Below are positions 28,356-37,600 of a DNA stretch of 64,000 nt, piece after piece (within the stretch, counting starts at the first letter, position 1; each line of letters starts with the position of its first letter). The translations under genes were made by a program, and so were the position numbers. The stretch lies in the NCBI RefSeq assembly GCF_900102185.1, contig NZ_LT629690.1, positions 1,178,001 through 1,242,000 of the forward strand, in the 5' to 3' direction. The DNA comes from Terriglobus roseus (GTDB lineage Bacteria; Acidobacteriota; Terriglobia; Terriglobales; Acidobacteriaceae). The notes below the pieces were generated by a model. The model had not been told where the DNA came from. It saw nothing but the letters and a program-made list of their open reading frames with translations, and searched no databases.

Positions 28356-28389
28356 GCACCAAGCCCATGTGATCTATAGGGCTTGGTGC
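28356..28389. terminator. Bidirectional hairpin terminator
   Basis: GCACCAAGCCC (28356-28366) and GGGCTTGGTGC (28379-28389) form a perfect 11-bp stem with a 12-base loop between the KdpE-like gene and the convergent small membrane-protein gene. No long T-run follows. Confidence 0.6.
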
Positions 28390-28414
28390 CGCTTGTTCGT
28401 GCGATAGTTCATAG

Positions 28415-28666
28415 TCAGGTGAGAAGGCCGCGAACGACACAACCACTCAGGAAAAGTCCCGTCGCGAGCAGGAGTACCCCGCTCACGCAACGAGTCGAGG
28501 TGCTCAGTTGTCCTTGATTGATCACTTTGAGTGCTCGCTCTTCGCCAAGAAAAGCTGCTAATGCCTTAGCCATGGTTTGAGTTCTCATCATCTGACAGCC
28601 GAGGGCCAACAACAGACATGCGAATGCCTCGATACCGAAATAGGCGAATAGGTTTAAGAGAAACAT
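28415..28666 (-). CDS. Small membrane protein of unknown function
   Basis: The 83-residue protein has two hydrophobic segments, one at the N-terminus (FLLNLFAYFGIEAFACLLLALG) and one at the C-terminus (TRCVSGVLLLATGLFLSGCVV), with a charged middle (FLGEERALKVINQG). The ATG is preceded by AAAGGTG at moderate spacing. It lies downstream of the porin on the same strand, between the two KdpDE-like systems. A relic of a close homologue is at 16240-16291, which supports that this is a real gene family. I do not recognise its function. Confidence 0.6.
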   Translation of the reverse strand: MFLLNLFAYFGIEAFACLLLALGCQMMRTQTMAKALAAFLGEERALKVINQGQLSTSTRCVSGVLLLATGLFLSGCVVRGLLT

Positions 28667-28740
28667 TGTCGGCCCGAAGCACCTTTCAACTCATGGCGAG
28701 GATGGGAAGACGATGACGGAGAGGGCAGGGGAAGGAGGTG

Positions 28741-30333
28741 TTACCACGCTCCTTTCTTTCCTCCGTACCACCAGACCAAGCCCAGAGTCGCCGTGTCCTG
28801 ATGATTCACGTGGGCTCCCGCGGTGCCGCGCGGAAAGAACGCCTGATTGCTCCAATCTCTCCGATACTCCAGCATGGCTTGAAATCCGTCACCAAAGTGA
28901 TGGGTGTAAGTTGTCGTCACTTCCTTGAGCGCCTGGGTTGTTCCGCTAAACAGACCGCCGCGGTCCGAGAGATATTCGGTGCGTGCCGCCAGCGAGGAAG
29001 ACGGTGTCAACTGATAGCTTGCATATACCGCGCCGCCATCTGTATGCGACGGTGCCGAGGATTTTCCCGGTGCAGCATTTGCCCATTGACGTTGGATCAC
29101 GTAATCCGCTTCTCCACCCAACAGGAACTTGGGCGTCACTTGCCAACTGGCATAGGTGTCGAAGATGTGCGTCTTACCGTTCTGCGGGTCGGCAATCGGA
29201 GTAAAGCAAAGCCCCGGTTGCAAAGGGGCAGTGCCACAGTTGCTGGAGGTCGCCACGTCAGGATGCTCCTGGCCCAGGTAATAGTTCACAGTCCAATTGA
29301 TCGCCTTAGTCGGTGTCAGGTTGAGTCCGAACATTTCGTCCTTGAAGGAATTGAAAGGCTCTGTCTGCTGCGTGCCGTTGGTTAGCCAGTAGTTGAACGC
29401 GACTTTGTCGTTGAGTTGATAATTCGCACGCAAGCCCATGTGATAGAAGGGCAAGAAATAAAAGTAGAACGATCTGGTGTAGTTCAGCTGGTCCTTCGTA
29501 TAGTTCGCCTCGTAGCCCAGCGAGCTGGCCCACTTTCCGAAGTCGACAGTCAACCCTTTTCCGAGCGGCGCAACGTAACGGCCGTAGGCTTGAAAGACGT
29601 TGCGATAGATATCAGGACGATTCTCATTCGCGGGATTGCCTTGTAATGTAGCAGTCGCTTGTCCAAACTGAAGATCCACGCGTCCTCCGAAGCGCCGACC
29701 TTCTTCGGGTGCCGTCGGCAGCTCAAAGATCACACCTGCTTGATTCAGACTGAACGCGTTGCTGAGAACGTCATACGCGCGCAATGAATTCACGCGGCCT
29801 GCCGGATGGTTAGTGTTGTATTCGTAATATCCATCCAAAATCACGTTGACCGTCGCTCCCAATGGCAAGGACAAAGAGCTTTTGGGTACCGTATCGATCG
29901 CCGGTTTGGGTTGTTCCAGTGTTGCGCTGGTTGTCGTCTCTTGGGTAATGGGCGACGTGCGTGTATGTGCTTTGTGCAGCTCGAGAAGCTGTTTCTTTAG
30001 CTGGTCCAGCTCATTTTGCAAATCTTCGACTTTCTTTTCGAGATCGACCGCATTGGCGGCCTTCGGCGGGTCGTCTGCCGAATTGCTTTGCGCTGACGCA
30101 GCCAAAGAAGTGAACAGAATTGCCAGCGTGACGACGGCGGTTCGCCCTGGGTAGGAGTAGCTTGTACGCTCTGGAATGTGGTCGTTTTCCGTCGTGGCTT
30201 CGTTCTGGTGATATTGCGAAGTCCTGAATCGTTCGCCATCAACATGGAAGTGGTGCAACACCCAAATTAGGAAGGAAAGTACAACCGGGCCCAACACGAA
30301 TGCTAGAACCTGGGCCAGGGGAACAGTTTGCAT
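28741..30333 (-). CDS. Outer-membrane beta-barrel porin with coiled coil
   Basis: The 530-residue protein has a first hydrophobic segment (residues 6-26, VLAFVLGPVVLSFLIWVLHHF), a second one that looks like a signal peptide (about 65-83, ending ASAQS), a short coiled coil (VEDLQNELDQLKKQLLELHKAH) and a beta-barrel (residues about 150-530) like OprO/BBP2-type porins, ending in W. The ATG at 30333 has GGAGG 6 bases upstream, so the extra N-terminal segment is probably translated. Porins are often found near kdp genes in Acidobacteriota; here two KdpDE-like systems flank it, but the pump genes are absent. Confidence 0.82.
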   Translation of the reverse strand: MQTVPLAQVLAFVLGPVVLSFLIWVLHHFHVDGERFRTSQYHQNEATTENDHIPERTSYSYPGRTAVVTLAILFTSLAASAQSNSADDPPKAANAVDLEKKVEDLQNELDQLKKQLLELHKAHTRTSPITQETTTSATLEQPKPAIDTVPKSSLSLPLGATVNVILDGYYEYNTNHPAGRVNSLRAYDVLSNAFSLNQAGVIFELPTAPEEGRRFGGRVDLQFGQATATLQGNPANENRPDIYRNVFQAYGRYVAPLGKGLTVDFGKWASSLGYEANYTKDQLNYTRSFYFYFLPFYHMGLRANYQLNDKVAFNYWLTNGTQQTEPFNSFKDEMFGLNLTPTKAINWTVNYYLGQEHPDVATSSNCGTAPLQPGLCFTPIADPQNGKTHIFDTYASWQVTPKFLLGGEADYVIQRQWANAAPGKSSAPSHTDGGAVYASYQLTPSSSLAARTEYLSDRGGLFSGTTQALKEVTTTYTHHFGDGFQAMLEYRRDWSNQAFFPRGTAGAHVNHQDTATLGLVWWYGGKKGAW

Positions 30334-30373
30334 CAAAGGCCTCCAACTACAGCCTCATTACAGGTCCGAACGC

Positions 30374-30412
30374 CATATCAGAGACGTTAAAAGTTCATAT
30401 GGAAGTCATATG
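30374..30412. promoter_or_regulatory. Candidate OmpR-type operator: CATATG repeats at 11-bp phase
   Basis: In the 80-base gap between the divergent porin and second KdpD-like kinase there are CATATC (30374-30379), CATATG (30396-30401) and CATATG (30407-30412). Starts are 22 and 11 bases apart, the phasing expected for OmpR/KdpE-family dimers on one face of the helix. The last two boxes also form the 8-bp inverted repeat TTCATATG/CATATGAA, which reaches the possible kinase start codon at 30414. Confidence 0.5.
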
Positions 30413-30413
30413 A

Positions 30414-31625
30414 ATGCTGACTGCGCCGATTGCATACAATTATCCTGAGCGCGGTTTCACTATGCAGATTTTGTCCTACCTCTCTCGTAAGAACATCGCT
30501 CTTCGTTCCTTCCTGTCTGTGTTGTTTATCTCCGGCCTAATTGGGGCGCTAGCTCCTCTTCACCGGGCGCTGAGCGTGACTACCATCGGGTTCACTCTGT
30601 TGCTCGGTGTCTTGTTCATCTCAATCCATATGGGGAGCAAGCCGGCGTTGGCTGCGAGCGTCGTCGCTATGCTCGGATATAACTTCTTTTTCCTGCCACC
30701 TCTCTTAACGCTGACGATTGAAGACCCGCAGAACTGGGTGGCGCTTGCCGCCTTTTCGATCACCGCAGTCGTAACCGGCCAACTCTCAGCGCATGCACGA
30801 CAGCGTGCCCTGGAGGCAGAGGAAGCTCGACTAGAGTCCGAACGCCTTTACCGGGAACTCCGTTGTGCCTTTGAGATCGCAAGCCAAACTGAAGCGATCA
30901 AACGCAGCGAGCAAATGAAGTCGGCGCTACTGGATGCTGTTACCCACGACCTGCGGACACCGCTGACATCGATCCGCGCAGCCGCAACAACCTTGCGTAA
31001 GGCATACGTCTCTGGTCAGCACATCGAGAGCGAATTAGAAGAAGAGTTGATCGGTATGGTCGATGAGGAAAGCCTGCATCTTGACCAACTGATTAGCAAC
31101 TTCGTTGAGTTGGCGCGCGTGGAGTCGGGCCACATGCTGCTCAAGACAAGTTGGAGCTCTCTTCAGGATGTAACGGGTGTTGCTGTCAAACGGGCGGAGA
31201 GAATGAGCGGTGAGCACGCGATCGTGGTTGAGATTCCCGATACGTTGCCGTTGCTGAATATTGATGAGCGCGCGCTTTCTGAAGTGGTGTATACGCTCAT
31301 CGACAACGCTAAGAAATACTCGCCTCCCAGGTCGAAAGTAACTGTCACTGCAAGAATGTCTGAATCGGGCATTGAGGTGTCTGTTCATGATGAAGGAATC
31401 GGCATAGCGGCCGAGGATGCAACACGGGTCTTTCAGAAGTTCTATCGAGGCGATGAGACGCGTGTCAGCGCACCCCATGGACTAGGCGTAGGCCTCTCGA
31501 TCGCTAAGGCGATTGTCGAAGCCCACGGCGGTGTCATCTGGGTGGATCAGCCAGGCGGAGCGACGGGCACGACGATCAAGTTTCATATCCCGGTGCGCGA
31601 GGAGAGTCTATGCCTACCCAATTAA
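30414..31625 (+). CDS. Second KdpD-like sensor histidine kinase (DUF4118), short form
   Basis: The 403-residue kinase has DUF4118-type membrane helices (about residues 30-125; GYNFFFLPPLLTLTI is characteristic of KdpD), a short helical linker and a HisKA/HATPase core with H178 in THDLRTPLTSI and GLGVGLSIAKAIVEAHGG. The K+-sensing cytosolic N-domain of KdpD is missing. The ATG at 30414 follows GGAAG; an ATG at 30462 (MQILSYLS) is an equally reasonable start. It overlaps the regulator gene by 16 bases. It is a distant paralogue of the kinase at 26192. Confidence 0.87.
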   Translation: MLTAPIAYNYPERGFTMQILSYLSRKNIALRSFLSVLFISGLIGALAPLHRALSVTTIGFTLLLGVLFISIHMGSKPALAASVVAMLGYNFFFLPPLLTLTIEDPQNWVALAAFSITAVVTGQLSAHARQRALEAEEARLESERLYRELRCAFEIASQTEAIKRSEQMKSALLDAVTHDLRTPLTSIRAAATTLRKAYVSGQHIESELEEELIGMVDEESLHLDQLISNFVELARVESGHMLLKTSWSSLQDVTGVAVKRAERMSGEHAIVVEIPDTLPLLNIDERALSEVVYTLIDNAKKYSPPRSKVTVTARMSESGIEVSVHDEGIGIAAEDATRVFQKFYRGDETRVSAPHGLGVGLSIAKAIVEAHGGVIWVDQPGGATGTTIKFHIPVREESLCLPN

Positions 31626-32341
31626 TGACCGCGCGGCGACGCGTGCTGGTGGTCGACGACGAATCTTCCATCACACGAACTCTCCGCGCCAGCTTTCTGG
31701 CGAATGGCTACGACGTGCGAACTGCTCACGATGGGGTTTCCGCACTCAACGTCTTGGAAGACTGGGATCCTGAAGTCGTTGTGACAGATCTGACCATGCC
31801 AGAAATGGATGGCGTTGAACTCTGTAAACGAATTCGGAGTTATTCGTCCATTCCGATCATCCTGCTATCGGTACAAGACGCTACAAGTGCGAAGATTCGC
31901 GGTCTCGATGCGGGTGCGGACGATTACGTGACCAAGCCCTTTAGCATCGATGAGCTACTGGCGCGTGTCCGAGGTTCTCTTCGACGCCTGGACGCCTTAA
32001 GGACGTCAGATTCAACGTCAACCGAAACCAAGATGCTGCGCACCGGTGATTTCAGTGTCAACACTCTCACCCGTCATGTGACGGTGAGCGAAATTGAAGT
32101 GAAGCTCACGCCGCGAGAATATGACCTGTTGTTATTTTTTCTGCGAAACGTGGATCGCGTCCTGACGCATTCTTCGATTATTCAATCGGTCTGGGGACCG
32201 TACAGCACGCATCAGCAAGAGTACCTTCGTGTTCTTGTGGCCACTCTCAGAAAGAAGATTGAACGTGATCCGAACCATCCACGGTATCTGCTTACCGACC
32301 CGTGGGTCGGCTATCGCCTGAATCCTAATCCCGAGGAGTGA
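31610..32341 (+). CDS. KdpE/OmpR-family response regulator
   Basis: The 243-residue regulator has a receiver (VVDDE, phosphoacceptor in VTDLTMPEMDG, KPF) and an OmpR winged helix (LTPREYDLLLFFLRN, EYLRVLVATLRKKIERDP, DPWVGYRL). Its ATG lies 16 bases inside the kinase gene, which indicates coupled translation. It is a paralogue of the regulator at 27629. The phased CATATG boxes upstream of its kinase are the natural candidate binding site. Confidence 0.9.
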   Translation: MPTQLMTARRRVLVVDDESSITRTLRASFLANGYDVRTAHDGVSALNVLEDWDPEVVVTDLTMPEMDGVELCKRIRSYSSIPIILLSVQDATSAKIRGLDAGADDYVTKPFSIDELLARVRGSLRRLDALRTSDSTSTETKMLRTGDFSVNTLTRHVTVSEIEVKLTPREYDLLLFFLRNVDRVLTHSSIIQSVWGPYSTHQQEYLRVLVATLRKKIERDPNHPRYLLTDPWVGYRLNPNPEE

Positions 32342-32908
32342 TTCAGCCCTGCGTGATTTTGCGGCGGCAGTATTGTTTGGTTCTGCACGATGCAAATATT
32401 GGCCCTGTGTCTCGGAGCTCTCCATTAACGACCAACATCCGGTGGGGCGTGTGGCAGCCACGCAAGAGGATAGGAGCATAAGCGAATCCGCCTTAGGATT
32501 AGTATTCGCACGGAGATCCATTTAGTGTGAAAGGGCCAAGAGCTTTAGTTCTTTGCTTGACAGCAATGCGAACCTTATCTACTCTTCAGCCATGCAACCG
32601 TTCGCACTTCGTTGTTGTAGCTCCCGATAGGTACACACCTGCGGTTGAGCTTATTCACGCCCGAATATAGCAAAACTCCAAATACTTCTATAACTAACTG
32701 ACTGTCGATCGCGCGGCGTCTCCTTGCGCTGTGCTCGCTCTTGCCCTTCACAGTTCTTGATGAAGTTTGCTGAATTCTCTAGATACAGGCTAGGGAATTC
32801 GTTTTGCGGACCTATGGGGAAAGCTCGAAGCACGTGCGCCCTTGATGCCGGGATACCACCGACGTTCAGAAGGAAAGCCACAATGCACTTGTAGGAAGAG
32901 GGGAGACG
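32342..32908. other. Non-coding region upstream of the marR-like gene
   Basis: No supported gene is seen in these 567 bases. An imperfect palindrome lies at 32772-32800 (separate entry), and a purine-rich ribosome-binding region (GAAGAGGGGAGA) ends it. Confidence 0.6.
32772..32800. promoter_or_regulatory. Palindrome, candidate MarR operator
   Basis: GAATTCTCTAG (32772-32782) and CTAGGGAATTC (32790-32800) are inverted repeats with one mismatch and a 7-base spacer, about 110 bases before the MarR-family gene. A palindrome in this place is typical of MarR autoregulation. No binding data are available. Confidence 0.4.
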
Positions 32909-33409
32909 ATGGCCTACTCCAATGCAGAACCGCTAACTGAACGAAAGAAGAGACGACAGAACACGGGTAGGGTTTCTACTTCCGAGGACCGAGATCTCGC
33001 CGCAGCGTTACGTTCCTCGATCCTTCGGATCGAACGGAACATCCGCAAACGTTCGCGGTCAATGGGGCGTTCCGCAATTGAGCTTCATGTCCTGGAGGCA
33101 CTTGATCGACACCCTGGGATCACGCAATCGGAGCTGGCGCAACTTGAACACATGAGCCGGCCGTCGATGGGGGCGCACATCAGAAAGCTGCATGAGTGCG
33201 GATACATAAGGATTGCTTCGATGAAAAAAGTCAGCGCTGGAAATCCAGCCCAGCTTCACCTGACAAATCGCGGCCGGGCCTTCGTGCGCAGAGCAGCAAA
33301 CCCGGGGAGAGATTGGCTGACACAACGTCTCGCTCTGCTCAAGGTGAGCGAGCATAAGCAGCTGTCACTTGCGCTCGACTCGCTTCAATCAATCATTGCG
33401 GATAAGTAA
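32909..33409 (+). CDS. MarR-family transcriptional regulator
   Basis: The 166-residue protein has a basic N-terminal tail (about 30 residues) and a winged-helix domain: ITQSELAQLEHMSRPSMGAHIRKLHECGYI, then a wing (AGNPAQLHLTNRGRAFV) and a C-terminal dimerisation helix. MarR proteins usually repress divergent or adjacent genes and respond to small ligands. The ATG has a strong GAAGAGGGGAGA site. It precedes the secreted-protein and TonB-receptor genes on the same strand and may control them. Confidence 0.88.
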   Translation: MAYSNAEPLTERKKRRQNTGRVSTSEDRDLAAALRSSILRIERNIRKRSRSMGRSAIELHVLEALDRHPGITQSELAQLEHMSRPSMGAHIRKLHECGYIRIASMKKVSAGNPAQLHLTNRGRAFVRRAANPGRDWLTQRLALLKVSEHKQLSLALDSLQSIIADK

Positions 33410-33466
33410 ACGGTCGTTGACCGCTATTGAAGTTTTCAATTCACCAGTGCACTAGGAGAAATGTGA

Positions 33467-34357
33467 ATGGGAAGTAGATCAAGGAAGTATGCTCTAGCGT
33501 TGGCGACGGTTGCCATGGGAATCCTTTCTGCAGTTGGAACTGCGTATGCTCAGGAAGCTCAGGCCAATCGTGGTCGCCCAGCGCAGACCGAGACCGATGT
33601 TCCGAAAGGACCGACACCACGTCTTGGAACTCACCCGAATTTGTCAGGGTACTGGACCACATCGCGCTCGGCAAAAGACAAACCCATAGGGAATCTCGGC
33701 AAGGATTATCCGGGCTACAAACTCCCGTTTACACCTGCAGGCGACGCGGCGCACAAATACAACGTGGAGCACACCGTCGATCCGGAGGCATTGTGCATTC
33801 TCGGAGGCATTCCACGGCACAACGCGAGCGGCCTTGGATTCCAGCTATTGCAGGGCGAAGATCAAACTGCTTTCCTTTATGGATATACGACCTATCGCTT
33901 TGTCCCCGTCGATGGGCGAAAACATGCCGATGATCCGGATCCCACATACTTCGGAGAAGAGATAGGTTCTTGGGACGGCGATACCTTTGTCATTGATTCG
34001 GTTGGATTCAAAGGGACGCAGACGTGGGCCGACGAGAATGCAGATCCGCACAGCGATCAACTTCACGTTGTCGAGCGTTGGACCAGGCCAGACCTCGGAC
34101 ATCTTCATTTGGAGATGATCGTAGAAGATCCAAAGTTCTATACCGAGCCGATCCACTTTCAACGCACCTGGCTTCTTGGGAAAGCAGGGCAGCAGGTGCA
34201 TGAATTCGCTTGCAGTGAGAACAACGTAGATGCACCGCATATTGGCCCCGGGCCAGGATTTATTGGGCCAGATGGTCAAAGGGGATATGAGAATCTGGCT
34301 CCCTTGCCGCCGCCACCCTCCAAAAATCATCCAGCGGTCACCTCCATTCCTGAATAG
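33467..34357 (+). CDS. Secreted protein of unknown function, paralogue A
   Basis: The 296-residue protein has a signal peptide (ALALATVAMGILSAVGTAYAQ). Its mature part contains the blocks GNLGKDYPGYKLPF, CILGGIPRHNASG, FQLLQGEDQTAFLY, YTEPIHFQRTWLLGK and a proline-rich end (LPPPPSKNHPAV). The product at 39354-40244 shares all of these blocks, so they are close paralogues. Such proteins are frequent beside TonB receptors in Acidobacteriota, but no enzymatic function is known to me. The ATG follows AGGAGA at 9 bases. It lies 57 bases after the MarR gene. Confidence 0.8.
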   Translation: MGSRSRKYALALATVAMGILSAVGTAYAQEAQANRGRPAQTETDVPKGPTPRLGTHPNLSGYWTTSRSAKDKPIGNLGKDYPGYKLPFTPAGDAAHKYNVEHTVDPEALCILGGIPRHNASGLGFQLLQGEDQTAFLYGYTTYRFVPVDGRKHADDPDPTYFGEEIGSWDGDTFVIDSVGFKGTQTWADENADPHSDQLHVVERWTRPDLGHLHLEMIVEDPKFYTEPIHFQRTWLLGKAGQQVHEFACSENNVDAPHIGPGPGFIGPDGQRGYENLAPLPPPPSKNHPAVTSIPE

Positions 34358-34649
34358 GACGACCTGATTTTCGCTATGAATCTCATACTGCTCGCCCGCG
34401 TCAGACCATATCAACTCATGATGGTTACACGTATCTTGTCTTCTTCCGGTTGTTGTCGCTAGTTGTGCGCTGTTGAGGTGATGGCAGGTGTGTCACTGCC
34501 ATCATCTCCGGACGCCTTCATCCCGCGTGTCGCTTCCTGTCAAGGAACAATTCATCGCTATTCCCGCGCTCAACGCGTGCGGAACAAGAGCGTGCGTGCA
34601 TTGCCGGAAAGGCCAACGTAGACGGAAACACTTGAAAAGGAGATTCGTG

Positions 34650-37600
34650 ATGCTAGATCGAAGAATGTCAATAATTTCGGGGGTGGCGGTTGCGTACGTT
34701 CTTGGAAGTGGACTGCTCTCGTCCCACGCTCAAACAAACTACGGCAGTGTCCGCGGAGTCGTTAAGGATTCCCAAGGCGCAAGCATCACGAATGCGAAGG
34801 TCACTCTCACGTCAGAGAGAACCCATACGACTCGTGACGTTTCTACCAACGGAGGAGGTATCTATTTTTTTGGATCACTTGATCCGGGCCGATACACCGT
34901 TCGCGTGGTCAGCGACGGATTCAAGACAAGTGAAACAAATGTTGCGGTGGCCATTGGTGCTACCGCCTCGGTTGATGTGTCGCTGGTGGCTGGTGGCTCT
35001 GACCAGTCGGTCACAGTCACTGCAACTTCCGAAGAGGTCCCTAACCGAACGAACGCGACGAACGGACAACTCTTCGATGAGCGAAAACTGCAAGATCTTC
35101 CCAATCTAGGACGCAATCCATTCATTATGGATAAGCTCGACAATAATGTCGTTCCTACTGGGAATCCGCAGCAAGCACGTGCGGAAGATCAGAACATGAC
35201 CTCGTCTGTTTCTATTGCCGGAGCGCCTATCGGAACAAACGGATACGTTGTGGATGGAATTCCTACTTCGACGTCAGCTGGGATTGTGACTTTTATTCCT
35301 TCTCTCGAAGCGGTGACGGAAGTTAAGGTTCAAGCCAATACGTATGACGCAGAAGCCGGTCGGGTTGGAGGAGGCCTCTATAACGCCACGCTCAAATCGG
35401 GTAGCGGTCGTCTTCACGGAGTCCTATACGGCGAAACACGGCAGACAGGATGGAGCGCCAATAGCTTCTATAGCAATCTGACCGGTGCACCGCGTCCCGG
35501 ACAAGCGACTTACCTTTATACCGGGGCTTTGGGAGGTCCGCTTCCCATCGACAAGATCCCGGGTATCGAACGTGTTCCTCTGATTCGCGGAAAGTATTTC
35601 TTTTGGGTGAGTGAGGATGGATATCGGCAACAGCAGCCTTACGCAGCGAGCAGCACGGCAGTATTCGTCCCTAGCGCTGCGGAGCGCGTTGGAGATTTCA
35701 CTGCAGAAGGCAATCCCGGTCGCATAGAGCCCATTCTCTATGATCCGACGACCTACCCACGGAAACAGATCGTCGGTCTTAAGAATGGAGTATCCACGCC
35801 GAACTATATCCCGGGCAGTGGCCTAACTCTCAACGCGATTGGGCAGTACATTGCGAATGCGTATCCTCCGCCCAATGTGACATTGAACACTTCGCAAGCG
35901 TACGGTACGGGGAACCGAGCGCTTCCGTACGATTCGCTCAAAACCCGGTCTGATATGTACAGCGGCAAGCTTGATCACCAATTCAATGATCGCTGGAACG
36001 CCGCCGCTTCCTATGTTCACCTGGCGACGCAAGAGCCGAGCGGAAGTGTGCTTCATGTGGCCGCGCAGGGAACTGGTGTCCTGACGCGATACATCGATGC
36101 GACTGCCGTGAACAACACGATCGTGCTGAGCCCGACGACCCTCTTAAATGTTGCGTATGGTTTCAATCGTTACTACAGCACCTCGCCGCAATATTCCAGC
36201 GGTTTCAATCAAGCAAATGGGTTTGGCGGGATTGGTTTCCCGGCAGGTTTCGTGAGCCAACTCCAGTCCGAAAGCTTTCCTACGATCTCTCCAAGTGGAG
36301 CAGCTACTCTTGGCGGTGCAAACAGCGGTCCCACAATCAACTACTCACGCAATTTCGTCGTAGGACTTACGAAAACAGTGGGGAAGCATAACCTGAAGGC
36401 GGGCTACGTATACCGTGCGTTGAGGCTGTATACACAGAGCTTCTCGGGTGGTAACGGCAGCTATATCTTCAATGGCCAATACACTTCCGCCAACGGAGCA
36501 AGTGCGACGACGGCAGCGGGAAGCTCGATTGCTGATCTTCTTCTTGGGGCTCCGTCCGCCGCATCCATCACCATCAATGCTCCCAACACGTTACAGCGTG
36601 CTAACTATAACGCCATCTATGTTCAGGATGATCTGAGAGCGACCAACGATCTCACCTTGAACGTTGGTGTTCGGTTTGAGTTTGAGCCGGGTCAGGATGA
36701 GGCACACAATCGCAACATCGTCGGGTTTGATCGATCGGTTAACAATCCGTTGCCGACGACAGGCTCGCCACTTCGCGGAGGCGTAATGTTTGCGGGGCAA
36801 AACGGATACACCACACGGTGCTGCTCTTACGGTGCAGTGAAGGTGTCGCCTCGATTCGGTGTGGCATATTCTTTCGATCGACGAACAGTGATCCGCGGCG
36901 GGTTTGGGTTGTTCTACTCACCCGTTGCGCTGACGAATTATTCCCCAGGCTACAGTCAGACAACCACTTACTCGACAACGAACTTGACCGGGGCGGTCGC
37001 GGCGAGCAGTCTCGGGTCGGGAGGTTATCTCTCCAATCCCTTCCCAAGTGGCCTGCTGCAACCGACTGGAAATTCATTGGGTTATCTGACGGGTGTGGGC
37101 GGCGCAATTACGGCCATCGATTCTGCAAGACGCTATCCGTTCGTACAGCAATACTCCGTTGATCTGCAGCGTGAGTTACCGGCCCGTGTGTTGTTCAAGA
37201 TCGGATACGTTGGCGCGCGTGCAAGAAATTTCCCCAATACCGTGAACATCAATCAATTACCCAATAGCGCGTTGGCAGGAGCAAACGGCACATCTTTGGC
37301 GACATCTGTAACCAATCCCTTCTATGCTTCATCAGTTGGCGGTTACCCGTCGACCGGCGTCGTGGCGCAGAAGACAGTACCCAGAGCCCAACTGCTTCTG
37401 CCGTTCCCGCAGTTCACATCCGTCACGCTCTCCGAGAGCAATGGTTATTCGCGGTACAACTCACTTGCAATCAAAGCCGAACGCAATGTGGGCAAGAACC
37501 TGGTTCTACTCGCGACGTATACGTGGTCTTCCAATTGGGACAGTATCTATTCGTCGATCTCGGCACCGGCGACGAGCAACAATCTCAATGCAACGAGTGG

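Noticed and set aside
26192-32341. kdpFABC potassium pump genes
   Set aside because: Looked for because two KdpDE-like systems are present, but no KdpA, KdpB or KdpC sequence occurs in the window.
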